In this document: positions 1 to 9,090 of the stretch, in pieces
Layout: each line of letters begins with the position of its first letter
How positions within the stretch are numbered: position 1 is the stretch's first letter
Origin: Methylocystis heyeri
Lineage (GTDB): Bacteria > Pseudomonadota > Alphaproteobacteria > Rhizobiales > Beijerinckiaceae
Direction of reading: 5' to 3'
Length of the DNA stretch: 64,000 nucleotides
Assembly (NCBI RefSeq): GCF_004802635.2
Contig: NZ_CP046052.1
Location: 2,418,001-2,482,000 of the forward strand
Program-made: the position numbers and the translations under genes
Notes under the pieces: generated by a model
Database searches by the model: none
What the model was told of the DNA's origin: nothing
The model's input: the letters and a program-made list of their open reading frames with translations, nothing else

Positions 1-371
1 GCGCCGGCCTCGGCCGAGGTCGGAACCGTTGCGGTGAAATCCAGCCTGATCTGGACGTAATCCTTGAACAGCTTCAGGCTTTCGAGATCATGCGGGGCCG
101 GCAGCAGGCGCGCGCGCAACGCGGCGGTTCCGATTGAATTCGCCTCGGCGAGGACGGCGTCGCGCCGCTCGTCGAAGCGCGCCAGCGCCATCGAAAAGGT
201 GAAGCCGAGCATCAACGCCATGAGGCCGAGGATGGCGGCCTCCAGCGTCGTAACATTCGCCTCCGCCTCGGCGCGCGAACCCAGCTGATGGCCGATTTCC
301 GCGGCGGTCAGCAGGGCCGCGACGCTCGCAAGCAGAATGGCCGGCAAAGGATAGGCCGCAAAATCGATCAT
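1..371 (-). CDS. DUF4239/bestrophin-like membrane protein (3' end outside window)
   Basis: An open frame on the minus strand starts at ATG 371 and runs off the left edge (about 123 residues visible). It begins with a hydrophobic stretch (MIDFAAYPLPAILLASVAAL), then a charged linker, then a second membrane segment around residues 45-62. After that comes a helical stretch rich in Arg, Glu and Ala that includes FDERRDAVLAEANSIGTA. This layout, with FDxRRxxVLxEANxIGTAxLR after the second membrane helix, is typical of the DUF4239 (bestrophin-like) family of unknown function. It is transcribed in the same direction as icd, which ends 31 bases upstream of this start. The family call is by pattern recognition and the C-terminal half is not visible. 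Confidence 0.6.
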   Translation of the reverse strand, partial: MIDFAAYPLPAILLASVAALLTAAEIGHQLGSRAEAEANVTTLEAAILGLMALMLGFTFSMALARFDERRDAVLAEANSIGTAALRARLLPAPHDLESLKLFKDYVQIRLDFTATVPTSAEAG

Positions 372-402
372 CGAACCGCCCCCCCGGCGCCGCCCGCCTG
401 AA

Positions 403-1617
403 TCAGCCCGCCATCGCCTTCCTGAGATTGGCGTCGATCTTGTCGAGAAAGCCCGTCGTCGACAACCATTTCTGGCGCGGGCCGATCAGCAGCGCCAGAT
501 CCTTGGTCATGAATCCGCTTTCGACCGTGGCGACGCAAACCTCTTCCAGCGTGGCCGCAAAACGGGCCAGTTCGTCGTTGCCGTCGAGCTTGGCGCGATG
601 GGCGAGGCCTCGCGTCCAGGCGAAGATCGAGGCGATCGAATTGGTCGATGTCGCATGGCCTTTCTGATGCTCGCGATAATGGCGCGTCACCGTGCCATGG
701 GCGGCCTCGGCCTCCACGGTCTTGCCGTCGGGGGTCATGAGCACCGAGGTCATGAGGCCGAGCGAGCCGAAGCCTTGCGCGACCGTATCGGACTGCACGT
801 CGCCGTCGTAGTTCTTGCAGGCCCAGACATAGCCGCCGGACCATTTCAGCGCGGACGCCACCATGTCGTCGATCAGGCGATGCTCATAAGTGAGCCCCTC
901 GGCCTGGAACCTCTCCTTGAATTCCGCGTCGAACACCTCCTGGAACAGATCCTTGAAGCGCCCGTCATAGGCCTTCAGAATCGTGTTCTTGGTGGAGAGA
1001 TAGACCGGGAACTTGCGCGCGAGGGCGTAGTTGAAGGTCGCATGGGCGAAGTCGCGGATCGATTCGTCCAGATTGTACATCGCCATAGCGACGCCGGCGC
1101 CGGGGAAGGAGAACACCTCCTTCTCGATCACCTGGCCGTCGTCGCCGGTGAATTTGATGGTGAGGCGGCCCTTGCCGGGGACCTTGAAGTCGGTGGCGCG
1201 ATATTGGTCGCCATAGGCGTGGCGGCCGATGACGATCGGCGCGGTCCAGCCCGGCACCAGCCTCGGCACGTTCTTGGCGATGATCGGCTCGCGGAAGATG
1301 ACGCCGCCCAGAATGTTGCGAATCGTGCCGTTGGGCGACTTCCACATTTCCTTGAGATTGAATTCCTTCACCCGCGCTTCGTCGGGCGTGATGGTCGCGC
1401 ATTTCACCCCGACGCCATATTGCTTGATGGCGTTGGCGGCGTCGATCGTGACCTGGTCGGCAGTGGCGTCGCGGTTCTCTATCGAGAGGTCGTAATATTT
1501 GAGGTCGATGTCGAGATAGGGGTGGATCAGCTTTTCCTTGATGAAAGTCCAGATGATTCTGGTCATCTCGTCGCCGTCGAGCTCGACGACCGGATTCGCC
1601 ACCTTGATTTTCGCCAT
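403..1617 (-). CDS. icd: NADP-dependent isocitrate dehydrogenase
   Basis: Oxidative decarboxylation of isocitrate to 2-oxoglutarate in the TCA cycle, cytosolic. The 404-residue protein matches the eukaryote-like type II IDH family in length and in motifs. It has the opening [11 protein letters not shown], the substrate-binding block [12 protein letters not shown] (about residues 94-105), the metal-binding IDDMV and YDGDVQSD segments, and the NADP-binding [10 protein letters not shown] region. Start ATG 1617 opens MAKIKV, the usual N-terminus. An unspecific leader of about 160 bases separates it from the divergent PhyH-type gene. The call is secure. Confidence 0.96.
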   Translation of the reverse strand: MAKIKVANPVVELDGDEMTRIIWTFIKEKLIHPYLDIDLKYYDLSIENRDATADQVTIDAANAIKQYGVGVKCATITPDEARVKEFNLKEMWKSPNGTIRNILGGVIFREPIIAKNVPRLVPGWTAPIVIGRHAYGDQYRATDFKVPGKGRLTIKFTGDDGQVIEKEVFSFPGAGVAMAMYNLDESIRDFAHATFNYALARKFPVYLSTKNTILKAYDGRFKDLFQEVFDAEFKERFQAEGLTYEHRLIDDMVASALKWSGGYVWACKNYDGDVQSDTVAQGFGSLGLMTSVLMTPDGKTVEAEAAHGTVTRHYREHQKGHATSTNSIASIFAWTRGLAHRAKLDGNDELARFAATLEEVCVATVESGFMTKDLALLIGPRQKWLSTTGFLDKIDANLRKAMAG

Positions 1618-1781
1618 TGTCCGTCACCCCTTGAGATCATCAGGGCTATAACATCCGTGTGCGGCGCCGCAAAGCCGAAGCGATGGGCAGGCTCTCTTCT
1701 CCCCGTGAAGCCGATTTACTTAGGACGCGCGAAGGTCTTAGATGGCTCGGAATGCAGCCGCGATAAGGGGATGCGAGACGC

Positions 1782-2669
1782 ATGGATTCCGATCTTCTTC
1801 CCGGCGTGCCGCTGGTCGAAAGCCCGCTGTTTGCATCGGAAATCGACAAACTGCCCGCTCAATATCGCGCCGTCGCCGCCGACCTCAACGAGAAAGGCTA
1901 TGCGGTCGTCGACTTCCCCGACGCCGAGATTGACGGCCGGATAGAGCGCATAAGAGAGGCCCTCGCCCGCAAATTCGATTGGCGCGACCCCGCCGCCTGT
2001 CCCTTGAGCGCAAGGACGCAGGACGCCTGGAAGTTCGACGCGGACGTGCGCGCCATCGCCTGCAACGCGACGGTGGTCGAAATGCTTTCGGCCCTTTACG
2101 GCCGGCAAGCCTTTCCCTTTCAGACCCTGAACTTTCCCGTCGGCACCCAGCAGCCGGCGCACAGCGACCACATCCATTTCTGCTCGATCCCCGAGCGCTT
2201 CATGTGCGGCGTGTGGGTCGCCTTCGAGGACATAGACGAAAGCAACGGGCCCCTGTTCTACTATCCGGGCTCCCATAAATGGACGAGCTTCCAAAGCGAA
2301 CATCTCGGCATTTCGTCCAAGAGAGATTCCTTCGAAACGGCGGTCCACCGCTTCACCCGCCTTTATCAGGAGCTGCCGGAAAAGCTCGGGCTGCAGCGCG
2401 AAACCTTCCTCGCCAGAAAAGGCCGGGCGCTGATATGGGCGTCCAATCTCGTCCATGGCGGCAGCCCGCATACGGACTGGACGCGCTCGCGCTGGAGCCA
2501 GGTCACGCATTATTTCTTCAAGGGCTGCGGCTACACCACGCCGCTGGTCAACGACACCCACCAGGGCAAGACCAAGTACCGCAGGATCGTGGACGCGACC
2601 GACGGCCGCGTCGTTCCCAATGTCATCAGCGGCGCGCCGCGGCCGCGGTTCGCATTGCGGTTTCCGTGA
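1782..2669 (+). CDS. Phytanoyl-CoA dioxygenase (PhyH) family protein
   Basis: Non-haem Fe(II)/2-oxoglutarate-dependent oxygenase of 295 residues. The double-stranded beta-helix is marked by the HSD iron motif in PAHSDHIHF (near residue 127). The distal His and Arg lie in SNLVHGGSPHTDWTRSRWS, where the Arg would bind 2-oxoglutarate. The family ranges from phytanoyl-CoA hydroxylation to ectoine and halogenation chemistry, so the substrate cannot be read from sequence. It ends 22 bases before the CDF transporter and is probably co-transcribed with it, although no functional link is obvious. It is divergent from icd. Confidence 0.85.
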   Translation: MDSDLLPGVPLVESPLFASEIDKLPAQYRAVAADLNEKGYAVVDFPDAEIDGRIERIREALARKFDWRDPAACPLSARTQDAWKFDADVRAIACNATVVEMLSALYGRQAFPFQTLNFPVGTQQPAHSDHIHFCSIPERFMCGVWVAFEDIDESNGPLFYYPGSHKWTSFQSEHLGISSKRDSFETAVHRFTRLYQELPEKLGLQRETFLARKGRALIWASNLVHGGSPHTDWTRSRWSQVTHYFFKGCGYTTPLVNDTHQGKTKYRRIVDATDGRVVPNVISGAPRPRFALRFP

Positions 2670-2691
2670 GCACATGGGGGGCGACGACCGC

Positions 2692-3654
2692 ATGAGCCAC
2701 GATCACCATGACGGCCACCGCCACGTTCACGGCGATTCCCACGACAACCACAACCATTCTGGAAAGCACGTTCACGCTCCCGCCGCTTTCGGAATGGCCT
2801 TCGCCGTCGGCATAGGACTCAACAGCGCATTCGTAATCGCAGAAGTCGTTTATGGCTTTCTCGCCAATTCGGTCGCGCTGCTGGCGGACGCGGGCCACAA
2901 TCTCGGCGACGTCCTGGGCCTTGTCGTCGCCTGGATCGCGAGCCTGCTGGTCAAGCGCGCGCCGACGACGCGCTTCACCTACGGGCTGCGGGGATCTTCC
3001 ATCCTCGCCGCCCTGTTCAACGCGGTCTTCCTGCTCGTCACGGTCGGGGGAATCTCATGGGAGGCGGTTCAACGCCTCGGCGCGCCGGAGCCGGTAGCCG
3101 AAAAGACCGTGATGGCGGTCGCGGCGGCGGGCATCGTCATCAACGGCGTCACCGCATGGTTGTTCGCATCCGGCCGCCAAAGCGACATCAACCTGCGCGG
3201 AGCCTTCCTGCATATGGCCTCCGACGCCCTGATATCGGCGGGCGTGGTCGTCGCCGGCCTCATGATCCTGCTCACGGGCTGGCTCTGGCTCGATCCGGCG
3301 GTCTGTCTCGCGATCAGCGCGATCATCATCTGGGGAACATGGGGAATGCTGCGCGAATCCGTCGGCATGTCCATGGCCGCCGTGCCGCCTCATATCGACG
3401 CCATGACGGTCCGTTCGTTCCTGGCCGCTCAGACCGGTGTCGCGAATGTCCATGACCTTCATATTTGGCCGATGAGCACGACGGAAACCGCTTTGACCTG
3501 CCATCTCGTCATGAAGGACGGGCATCCCGGCGACGCATTTCTCCACGATCTGGCCGCGGAACTCGCGCGGCGGTTCAGGATCAATCATCCCACCATTCAG
3601 ATCGAGATCGATCCGCTGCTCGCATGTGCGCTCGCGCCGGACGATGTCGTATAG
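2692..3654 (+). CDS. Cation diffusion facilitator (CzcD/ZitB-type) metal efflux protein
   Basis: Inner-membrane proton-coupled exporter of divalent metals (Zn, Co, Cd or Ni class), 320 residues from ATG 2692. The first about 30 residues are a His-rich metal-sensing tail (DHHDGHRHVH and similar). Six membrane helices follow. The metal site shows as LLADAGHNLGD in helix 2 and HMASDALISAG in helix 5. The C-terminal cytoplasmic domain contains VHDLHIW. An in-frame ATG lies at 2674, but 2692 follows a G-rich stretch and opens the common MSHDHH start. Substrate specificity is not resolved. Confidence 0.91.
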   Translation: MSHDHHDGHRHVHGDSHDNHNHSGKHVHAPAAFGMAFAVGIGLNSAFVIAEVVYGFLANSVALLADAGHNLGDVLGLVVAWIASLLVKRAPTTRFTYGLRGSSILAALFNAVFLLVTVGGISWEAVQRLGAPEPVAEKTVMAVAAAGIVINGVTAWLFASGRQSDINLRGAFLHMASDALISAGVVVAGLMILLTGWLWLDPAVCLAISAIIIWGTWGMLRESVGMSMAAVPPHIDAMTVRSFLAAQTGVANVHDLHIWPMSTTETALTCHLVMKDGHPGDAFLHDLAAELARRFRINHPTIQIEIDPLLACALAPDDVV

Positions 3655-3689
3655 GGCGCTCGCGCCCATCCGATCGTCCCGGACCCCGC

Positions 3690-3732
3690 CTGGAGTCTCT
3701 TCATGTTCCATGGAAACATGAAGAGACTCCAG
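3690..3732. repeat. 18-bp perfect hairpin heading the intergenic repeat block
   Basis: An inverted repeat with arms starting CTGGAGTCTCTTCATGTT (18 bp) around a CCATGGA centre. It lies between the convergent ends of the CDF gene and der. A related hairpin with G:T substitutions heads the copy at 8948-9050, so this is part of a repeat family rather than a one-off terminator. It may still stop transcription from both sides. Confidence 0.8.
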
Positions 3733-3854
3733 GTTTTTGCTTTGACGCGTTTCCCACGCCGAACCGGCGTCCACTTCGGCTGGAGACGCTCTGTTTTTTG
3801 CTTTGACGCGTTTCCCACGCCGAACCGACGTCCACTTCGGCTGGAAACGCTCTA
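3733..3854. repeat. Two tandem 60-base units of a dispersed intergenic repeat
   Basis: Two near-identical units, 3733-3792 and 3793-3853, share the core ACGCGTTTCCCACGCCGAAC followed by a CCACTTCGGCTGG(A)GACGCTCT-type end. A third copy sits at 9000-9050. The last bases (CTCTA) overlap the der stop codon, so der ends with the TAG of this element read on the minus strand. The sequence resembles the widespread Rhizobiales repeat of the form AGAGCGTTTTCGAGCGAAGTGG. Confidence 0.88.
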
Positions 3855-5252
3855 TCCCCGCTTCTTGCCCTCATAGGGGTTTTCGCCCGATTTCTTCGAG
3901 ATGCGGATCGGCACGCCGGGCAGATCGAAGGCCTTGCGCAGCCCATTGATCAAAAAGCGCTCATAGCTCGCCGGCAGTTCTTCGAGCTGATTGCCGAACA
4001 GCACGAAATGCGGCGGCCGGCTCTTGGGCTGGGTCATATAGCGGATCTTGATGCGCCGCCCCGAGACCGCCGGCGGCGGGGTTTCCTCGACCGCCGAGAG
4101 CAGCCAGCGATTGAGCCGCGAGGTGGAAATGCGCCGGTTCCATGTTTCGTGCACGGCGATGACCCCGCGCATCAGCTGGTCCAGCCCCTCGCCTGTCGTC
4201 CCCGAAACCGGGATCACGGGACAGCCGCGCACTTGCGGCAGCAGGCGCTCGGCCTCTTCGCGCAAGGTGACGAGCGTTTTGGCGCGGTCCTCGATCAAAT
4301 CCCATTTGCCGAGGCCGATCGCCACGGCCCGGCCCTCGCTCGCCGCAATGTCGGCGATGGTGAGATCCTGTTTTTCGAAGGGAATCGTCGAGTCGACCAG
4401 CAGCACGACAACCTCGGAAAAGCGGACAGCCCGCAGCGCGTCGGCGCCGGCGAGCTTCTCGAGCTTGTCCACGACCCGGGCGCGGCGCCGCAGCCCGGCG
4501 GTGTCGAAGAGCTTCATCTTGCGGTCGCGCCAGGTGAAATCGACCCCGATGCTGTCACGGGTGACGCCCGCCTCCGGGCCGGTGAGCAGGCGCTCTTCGC
4601 CCAGCAGGCGATTGATCAGCGTCGACTTGCCGGCGTTGGGCCGGCCCACCACCGTGATGCGCAGGGGCTTGGCGAGATCGAGGTCGCTGCCGTCTTCATC
4701 GTCGGCGAACTGCCTCGGCGCCGCCTCTTCGTCCTCGGCGGCGGGCGCATTGGTCTGTTCGGGCAAAGCGAGACGCAAGGCGTCGAAGAGGTCGATCATG
4801 CCTTCGCCGTGCTCCGCCGAAATCGGCACCGGCTCGCCGAGCCCCAGCGTGTAGGCCTCGAAAAAGCCGGCCTCTCCCGCGCGTCCCTCCGCCTTGTTGG
4901 CGGCGAGCACCACGGGTTTTCCGGCCCGGCGCACCAGATCCGCGAAATATTTGTCGTCCGGGGTCACGCCCGCGCGCGCGTCGACCATGAAGAGAATGGC
5001 GTCGGCGGTCTCGATGGCGGCTTCGGTCTGGGCGCGCATGCGCCCCTGCAGCGAAGCCCCGCTCCCTTCCTCGAGCCCGGCGGTGTCGATGACGGTGAAG
5101 GAGAGGTCCGCGAGACGCGCCGCGCCTTCGCGGCGGTCTCTCGTGACCCCCGGCCGGTCGTCCACCAGCGCCAGCTTCTTGCCGACGAGCCGGTTGAAGA
5201 GGGTCGATTTGCCGACATTGGGCCGGCCGATGATTGCGAGCGAGAAGGACAT
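3852..5252 (-). CDS. der: Ribosome assembly GTPase Der (EngA)
   Basis: Essential tandem-GTPase for 50S subunit maturation, 466 residues. Domain 1 has [14 protein letters not shown] (residues 8-21), DTAGLEEG and NKAEG. Domain 2 has [14 protein letters not shown] (about residue 205), DTAGLRRR and [10 protein letters not shown]. The KH-like C-terminal domain ends [24 protein letters not shown], as usual. In most alphaproteobacteria the order is YfgM-like TPR protein, bamB, der. Here the TPR gene is directly upstream (210 bases) and bamB is absent. The stop codon lies inside the tandem repeat at 3733-3854. Confidence 0.97.
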   Translation of the reverse strand: MSFSLAIIGRPNVGKSTLFNRLVGKKLALVDDRPGVTRDRREGAARLADLSFTVIDTAGLEEGSGASLQGRMRAQTEAAIETADAILFMVDARAGVTPDDKYFADLVRRAGKPVVLAANKAEGRAGEAGFFEAYTLGLGEPVPISAEHGEGMIDLFDALRLALPEQTNAPAAEDEEAAPRQFADDEDGSDLDLAKPLRITVVGRPNAGKSTLINRLLGEERLLTGPEAGVTRDSIGVDFTWRDRKMKLFDTAGLRRRARVVDKLEKLAGADALRAVRFSEVVVLLVDSTIPFEKQDLTIADIAASEGRAVAIGLGKWDLIEDRAKTLVTLREEAERLLPQVRGCPVIPVSGTTGEGLDQLMRGVIAVHETWNRRISTSRLNRWLLSAVEETPPPAVSGRRIKIRYMTQPKSRPPHFVLFGNQLEELPASYERFLINGLRKAFDLPGVPIRISKKSGENPYEGKKRG

Positions 5253-5462
5253 GGCTCAAAAGCCCTCAGAGCGGCATGGAAAAAATCGGCGGGAATTCGC
5301 TCCGATCCGGAGATTTAAGCGGTCGCCCGTCGCTCGCATGGTCCCGGCGAACCTCCGTCATCGCATTCTTCCCATATGACGGGTCCCGAAGCCTTCGGGG
5401 CCGACGATCCGGGGACCGCCAGAGCGCTCCCGAACCCTCGTCACATCATCGCCCGCCTTGGT

Positions 5463-6209
5463 TTACTTCTGTTCCAGCGGCGGCGCGCCGGAAGAATCGG
5501 CGCCGTCAGCGGGCTCGATGATCGGCGTCACGGAGGTGATTGCGCCGGTCTGCTTCTTCACGCCCCGAGCCGCGTGCAGCAGCCCCTGATAGGCCTGGGC
5601 CCGCGCCCGCATGCCCTGCGGAGCGTCGCGGTCGTTCAGCAACAAAGTGAAGACGCGCTCGGCCTCGTCGTTGTCGTTGTCGAACAGCGCGTCCAGCCCG
5701 CTCCATTCCTGCGCGCTGAACCGGAAAGCGCCGTTGGGGGTGATGAGCGGCGCCAGCTTCAGCATGACTTTTTCGCGGTCGCCGTCCGTCAGCGAATAGA
5801 CGGCGCTGCGCAGCAACGCCACTTCCTGGGTGAGACGATCGACGCTCTTGTCCTCGCCGAGGGCGTCCAGCTGCTCCATCGCCTTGGCCTTGTCGGTCTT
5901 GCTCAGCTCCTCGGCGGCGCGCAGGCGCGCGAGCGCCGCGTAACCCTTGGGGCCGTCCTTGGCGATGGCGTTGAAGGCCACGACGGCCTCCTCGCTCTTG
6001 CCCGAGTCGGCGAGCGTCACGGCGGCCATGAAACGGACGTTGGCGGCCTCGGAGGCTTTGGTCGTCTCCGAGGTATAGTAGCTCCAGGCCGCGGTGGCCG
6101 CGACGATCAATCCCGCCAGAACGAAGACGGGCGTCTGGTAGCGCGCCCAGAGCGTTTCGACCTTTTCCCGTTGGACCTCTTCGTCGACCTCATGGAAAAT
6201 ATCGGACAT
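5463..6209 (-). CDS. YfgM-like tetratricopeptide membrane protein (ancillary SecYEG subunit family)
   Basis: A 248-residue protein with a short cytoplasmic N-terminus (MSDIFHEVDEEVQREKVETLW), one membrane helix (about residues 25-45, VFVLAGLIVAATAAWSYYT) and a periplasmic helical TPR domain. This is the architecture of YfgM/DUF2133, which contacts the Sec translocon and periplasmic chaperones. Start ATG 6209 is preceded by AGGAG at good spacing. An in-frame extension to 6476 exists but lacks a ribosome site and reads as low-complexity Arg-rich sequence. It lies upstream of der in the same direction. The C-terminal tail is Pro/Ala-rich. Confidence 0.82.
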   Translation of the reverse strand: MSDIFHEVDEEVQREKVETLWARYQTPVFVLAGLIVAATAAWSYYTSETTKASEAANVRFMAAVTLADSGKSEEAVVAFNAIAKDGPKGYAALARLRAAEELSKTDKAKAMEQLDALGEDKSVDRLTQEVALLRSAVYSLTDGDREKVMLKLAPLITPNGAFRFSAQEWSGLDALFDNDNDEAERVFTLLLNDRDAPQGMRARAQAYQGLLHAARGVKKQTGAITSVTPIIEPADGADSSGAPPLEQK

Positions 6210-6610
6210 TTCCGCTCCTGTTGCTCTTTTTGGCCGCAACGCCCGCCGGCGAGCCCCGCGCCTTTTGTATGCAGCGCTGTTAGCACGCTCTCCCGCAAGA
6301 GGCCAGCAAGGACGCAGAAACCGCCCCCGCGCCCCGACGTCTTGCGGCTTCCTGCCGTCGTCCAGCGCGTATATAAGCTTGCGGCGAGACGCACGAAGCT
6401 TCGAAGAAGCATTTCCCCGAAGCCCCGGCCGGCCTTTGCGGCGGCTCGGGCGAGAAATCGCGCGAAACCCACGCACTGCTGCGCATTTTCGCCGAAAAGC
6501 CCGCCGATTGTCGCAAAAGCGCGCCTGGGCTGAAGCTCATCGACGCGGCAAGCAAACCCGCTAAAGTCGTCTCACGCTGATTCGACGGGATTTCCAGGGG
6601 AGATGAAGAA
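6210..6610. other. Intergenic region between divergent YfgM-like gene and lnt; no gene seen
   Basis: About 400 bases. No frame in it has a convincing start or protein-like composition. It must hold the promoters of the two divergent genes, and the AT-richer patch near 6365-6380 (GCGTATATAAGC) is the likeliest core promoter zone. CorC/YbeY, which often precede lnt, are not present. Confidence 0.5.
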
Positions 6611-8239
6611 TTGCTCCATCGAGACGGCGCGGGCGGCGGCTTGACCCTCCCGCAACGCATCATTCTCGCCGAAGGCTGGCGCCGACGCGCTGTCGCCTTT
6701 CTGGCCGGCGCCTGCGGCGCGCTGGCGCTCGAGCCTGTCGGCTTCGCTCCGGCCATGGCGATCCCGCTGACCGCGGCGGTGTGGCTCATCGACGGAGCAG
6801 CCGGAGCGCCCGCCCCTTCGCGCTGGAGCTTCAACGCGGCGTCGCTTCGCTCCGCGGCCGGGGCGGGGTGGTGGCTGGGCTTCGGCTATTTTCTCGCCGG
6901 CCTGTGGTGGCTCGGCTCCGCGCTGCTGGTGGAGGCGGATCAATACGCCTGGGCGCTGCCCCTCGCGGTGCTGGGCGTCCCGGCGGGGCTGGCGCTCTTC
7001 ACCAGTCTCGGTTTTGCGGTCGCGCGCCTGTTGTGGTCGCCGGGCTCGCTGCGCGTCTTCGCCCTGGCCGCCGGGCTCGGCGGCGCGGAATGGCTCCGGG
7101 GCCATGTGCTTACGGGGTTTCCCTGGAACGACTTCGGAATGGCGCTCGGCGGCGTGCAGCTGTTCGCCCAGACCGGATCGGCGGTCGGGCTCTACGGCCT
7201 CGACCTCATAGCCATTTTGATCTTCGCGGCGCCGGCCACGCTGATCGACCACGAGCGAAAGCGGCGCTTCGGCTCGCCCGCGGCGGCGGTCGCCATGACG
7301 TTGCTTGTCGCGCTCGCCGTTTTCGGCGCCGTACGGCTGTCGCAGGAGCAGACTGGCGCGGTCGAGGGCGTGAGGCTGCGGCTGATGCAGCCGAACCTCC
7401 CCATGGACGCCAAATTCCGCCCCGAGAACGGACAGGAAATATTGCGCCGCTATCTCGCGCTTTCCGATCAGGCCACGGCGCCCGACCGCATGGGGGTGAG
7501 CGACGTCACCCATTTCATCTGGCCGGAGTCGGCTTTTCCCTTCGTGCTTTCGCGGGAGCCTCAGGCCCTTTCCGCCATAGCTCACGGATTGCAGGGCAAA
7601 ATTCTGATCACGGGCGCCGCGCGCGTCGAGAACGGCCCCTCACGGAAAGCGCGCGGGAAAATCTTCAACGCGGTCCAGGTGGTGCAGGGCGAAAAAATCA
7701 TCGCCTATTACGACAAGAAGCATCTGGTGCCCTTCGGGGAATATCTGCCGCTCGAAAACTGGCTGCGCCCCCTCGGCGTGCATCACCTCGTTCCCGGCAC
7801 ATGGGATGTGGGACAAACCCCGAGACGGCTTTCCGCGCCCGGCCTGCCGCCGGCGGCACCGCTGGTTTGCTATGAGGCGATCTTTCCCGGCCAGGCGGTC
7901 GAACCCGGTTCGGAGAGGCCCGGGTGGCTGCTCAACGTCACCAGCGACGGCTGGTTCGGCCACACCAGCGGCCCCTATCAGCATTTCGCGCAAGCTCGGC
8001 TGCGCGCCATTGAAGAGGGACTGCCGTTAATCCGCGCCGCCAACACGGGCATCTCGGCCATAGTCGACCCATACGGCCGGGTGCTCGAGCAGCTGCCGCT
8101 CGGCGTCGAGGGGGTTCTGGACGGCGCCCTGCCGAAACCGGCCCCCCAAACATTCTATTCCCGACACGCAGAAATTGTATTTCCGGCGCTTTGGGCGCTG
8201 GTTTTCTGCTGCGCCCTCGCCGGGCGTGTAAGAGCTTGA
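6611..8239 (+). CDS. lnt: Apolipoprotein N-acyltransferase
   Basis: Inner-membrane enzyme that adds the third acyl chain to lipoproteins, 542 residues. The N-terminal half is a multi-helix membrane domain and the C-terminal half a nitrilase-like periplasmic domain. The Glu-Lys-Cys triad is visible: E306 in WPESAFPF, K370 in KKHLVPFGEYLP, C420 in VCYEAIFPG. The segments LNVTSDGWFG and RAANTGISAIVDPYGR are also typical. The start is TTG 6611, with an AGGGGAG stretch about ten bases upstream. A second TTG at 6641 is possible. The protein family call is certain and the exact start is not. Confidence 0.94.
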   Translation: MLHRDGAGGGLTLPQRIILAEGWRRRAVAFLAGACGALALEPVGFAPAMAIPLTAAVWLIDGAAGAPAPSRWSFNAASLRSAAGAGWWLGFGYFLAGLWWLGSALLVEADQYAWALPLAVLGVPAGLALFTSLGFAVARLLWSPGSLRVFALAAGLGGAEWLRGHVLTGFPWNDFGMALGGVQLFAQTGSAVGLYGLDLIAILIFAAPATLIDHERKRRFGSPAAAVAMTLLVALAVFGAVRLSQEQTGAVEGVRLRLMQPNLPMDAKFRPENGQEILRRYLALSDQATAPDRMGVSDVTHFIWPESAFPFVLSREPQALSAIAHGLQGKILITGAARVENGPSRKARGKIFNAVQVVQGEKIIAYYDKKHLVPFGEYLPLENWLRPLGVHHLVPGTWDVGQTPRRLSAPGLPPAAPLVCYEAIFPGQAVEPGSERPGWLLNVTSDGWFGHTSGPYQHFAQARLRAIEEGLPLIRAANTGISAIVDPYGRVLEQLPLGVEGVLDGALPKPAPQTFYSRHAEIVFPALWALVFCCALAGRVRA

Positions 8240-8450
8240 GCGACTTGCATTATGCCGTCCGATTGAGTTGAATGCCGCCCCGGCCTGAACGCGACGGCTC
8301 CGGGCCGGCGCTTTCGGGGCCGGCGTTTCAGGAGGAACGGCCTAAAAATCTGTGGGCGCGGGTTTAGCGCGCCTTCGGCTCCCGGCCGGCGCTCGGGCGA
8401 CCGCCGCCGGCTTGGGAGCCCCTAGAACCGTTTGGACCTTTTTTGTTAAA

Positions 8451-8466
8451 ATACAACGTATTGTAT
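8451..8466. promoter_or_regulatory. Palindrome ATACAA-N4-TTGTAT, candidate XRE operator
   Basis: A perfect 6-bp inverted repeat with a 4-base spacer in an AT-rich island 50 bases before the XRE regulator start. The rest of the 276-base gap after lnt is GC-rich with no gene. Its position and symmetry fit an autoregulatory operator. No second copy was seen before metK. Confidence 0.4.
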
Positions 8467-8515
8467 ATTTCACTACGGCGCGCTTTGAGCTAGAACGCGA
8501 GCGGAGGCTTGAGAC

Positions 8516-8950
8516 GTGAAAAAGACGCCTGACCCGATCGATCGCCATGTCGGCAGCAGAGTGCGCATGCAACGCGTGCTCATGAAAATGAGTCAAGAAA
8601 AACTAGGCGACGCGCTCGGACTGACATTCCAGCAGGTGCAGAAATACGAAAAAGGCACCAACCGCATCGGCGCGAGCCGGCTGCAGCAGATCTCCAAGAC
8701 CCTCAATGTTCCGCCCTCTTTCTTTTTCGAGGGCGCGCCTACCTCCGACCCGGCCCCCCAAGGCTTCGAGGAGGAGAGCTCCTCCCAATTCGTGGTGGAT
8801 TTTCTGGGCACTTCGGAAGGCCTGCACCTCAACAGGTCGTTCGCGCGCATCCGCGACCCCAAAGTGCGGAAAAAAATCGTGGAGCTGGTGGCGGCCCTGG
8901 CGGATCAGGAGAGCGACGCGAGCGTCGGTCCGCAGCCCGAAAAAGCCTAG
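8516..8950 (+). CDS. XRE-family helix-turn-helix transcriptional regulator
   Basis: A 144-residue regulator from GTG 8516. The helix-turn-helix covers about residues 12-66 (VGSRVRMQRVLMKMSQEKLG, then LTFQQVQKYEKGTNRIGAS), followed by LNVPPSFFFEGAP. The C-terminal helix DPKVRKKIVELVAALADQE may mediate dimerisation. This type is common beside metK in Rhizobiales. The target is unknown, but the palindrome at 8451-8466 is a candidate operator. Its stop codon TAG is the first three bases of the repeat element at 8948-9050. Confidence 0.88.
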   Translation: MKKTPDPIDRHVGSRVRMQRVLMKMSQEKLGDALGLTFQQVQKYEKGTNRIGASRLQQISKTLNVPPSFFFEGAPTSDPAPQGFEEESSSQFVVDFLGTSEGLHLNRSFARIRDPKVRKKIVELVAALADQESDASVGPQPEKA

Positions 8951-9050
8951 AGCGCATTCATGTTTCATGGAAACACGAATACGCTCCAAGATTTTGTTTT
9001 AACGCGTTTCCCACGCCGAACCGGCGTCCACTTCGGCTGGAAACGCTCTA
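8948..9050. repeat. Intergenic repeat element TAGAGC...GCTCTA
   Basis: A 103-base element bounded by TAGAGCG and CGCTCTA. Its left part folds into an imperfect hairpin (8950-8986) whose arms differ from the 3690-3732 hairpin yet keep pairing through G:T changes. Its right part (9000-9050) is a third copy of the 3733-3854 core. The element supplies the stop codon of the XRE gene. Confidence 0.85.
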
Positions 9051-9063
9051 GCGACAATCAATT

Positions 9064-9090
9064 ACGCGCCCGCATGGGCGCGTTCTGTTT
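9064..9090 (+). terminator. Short hairpin with T-rich tail before metK
   Basis: Arms ACGCGCCC and GGGCGCGT form a perfect 8-bp stem with a GCAT loop, followed by TCTGTTTAAAG. It would end transcription coming from the XRE gene. The T-tract is interrupted, so strength is uncertain. A possible metK -35 (TTGACG, 9116-9121) follows, with a poor -10 at 9139-9144. Confidence 0.45.

Noticed and set aside
598-1944. 448-codon plus-strand open frame opposite icd
   Set aside because: It is an antisense shadow of the GC-rich icd gene, with low-complexity composition (Gly, Asp, His, Arg) and no family features.
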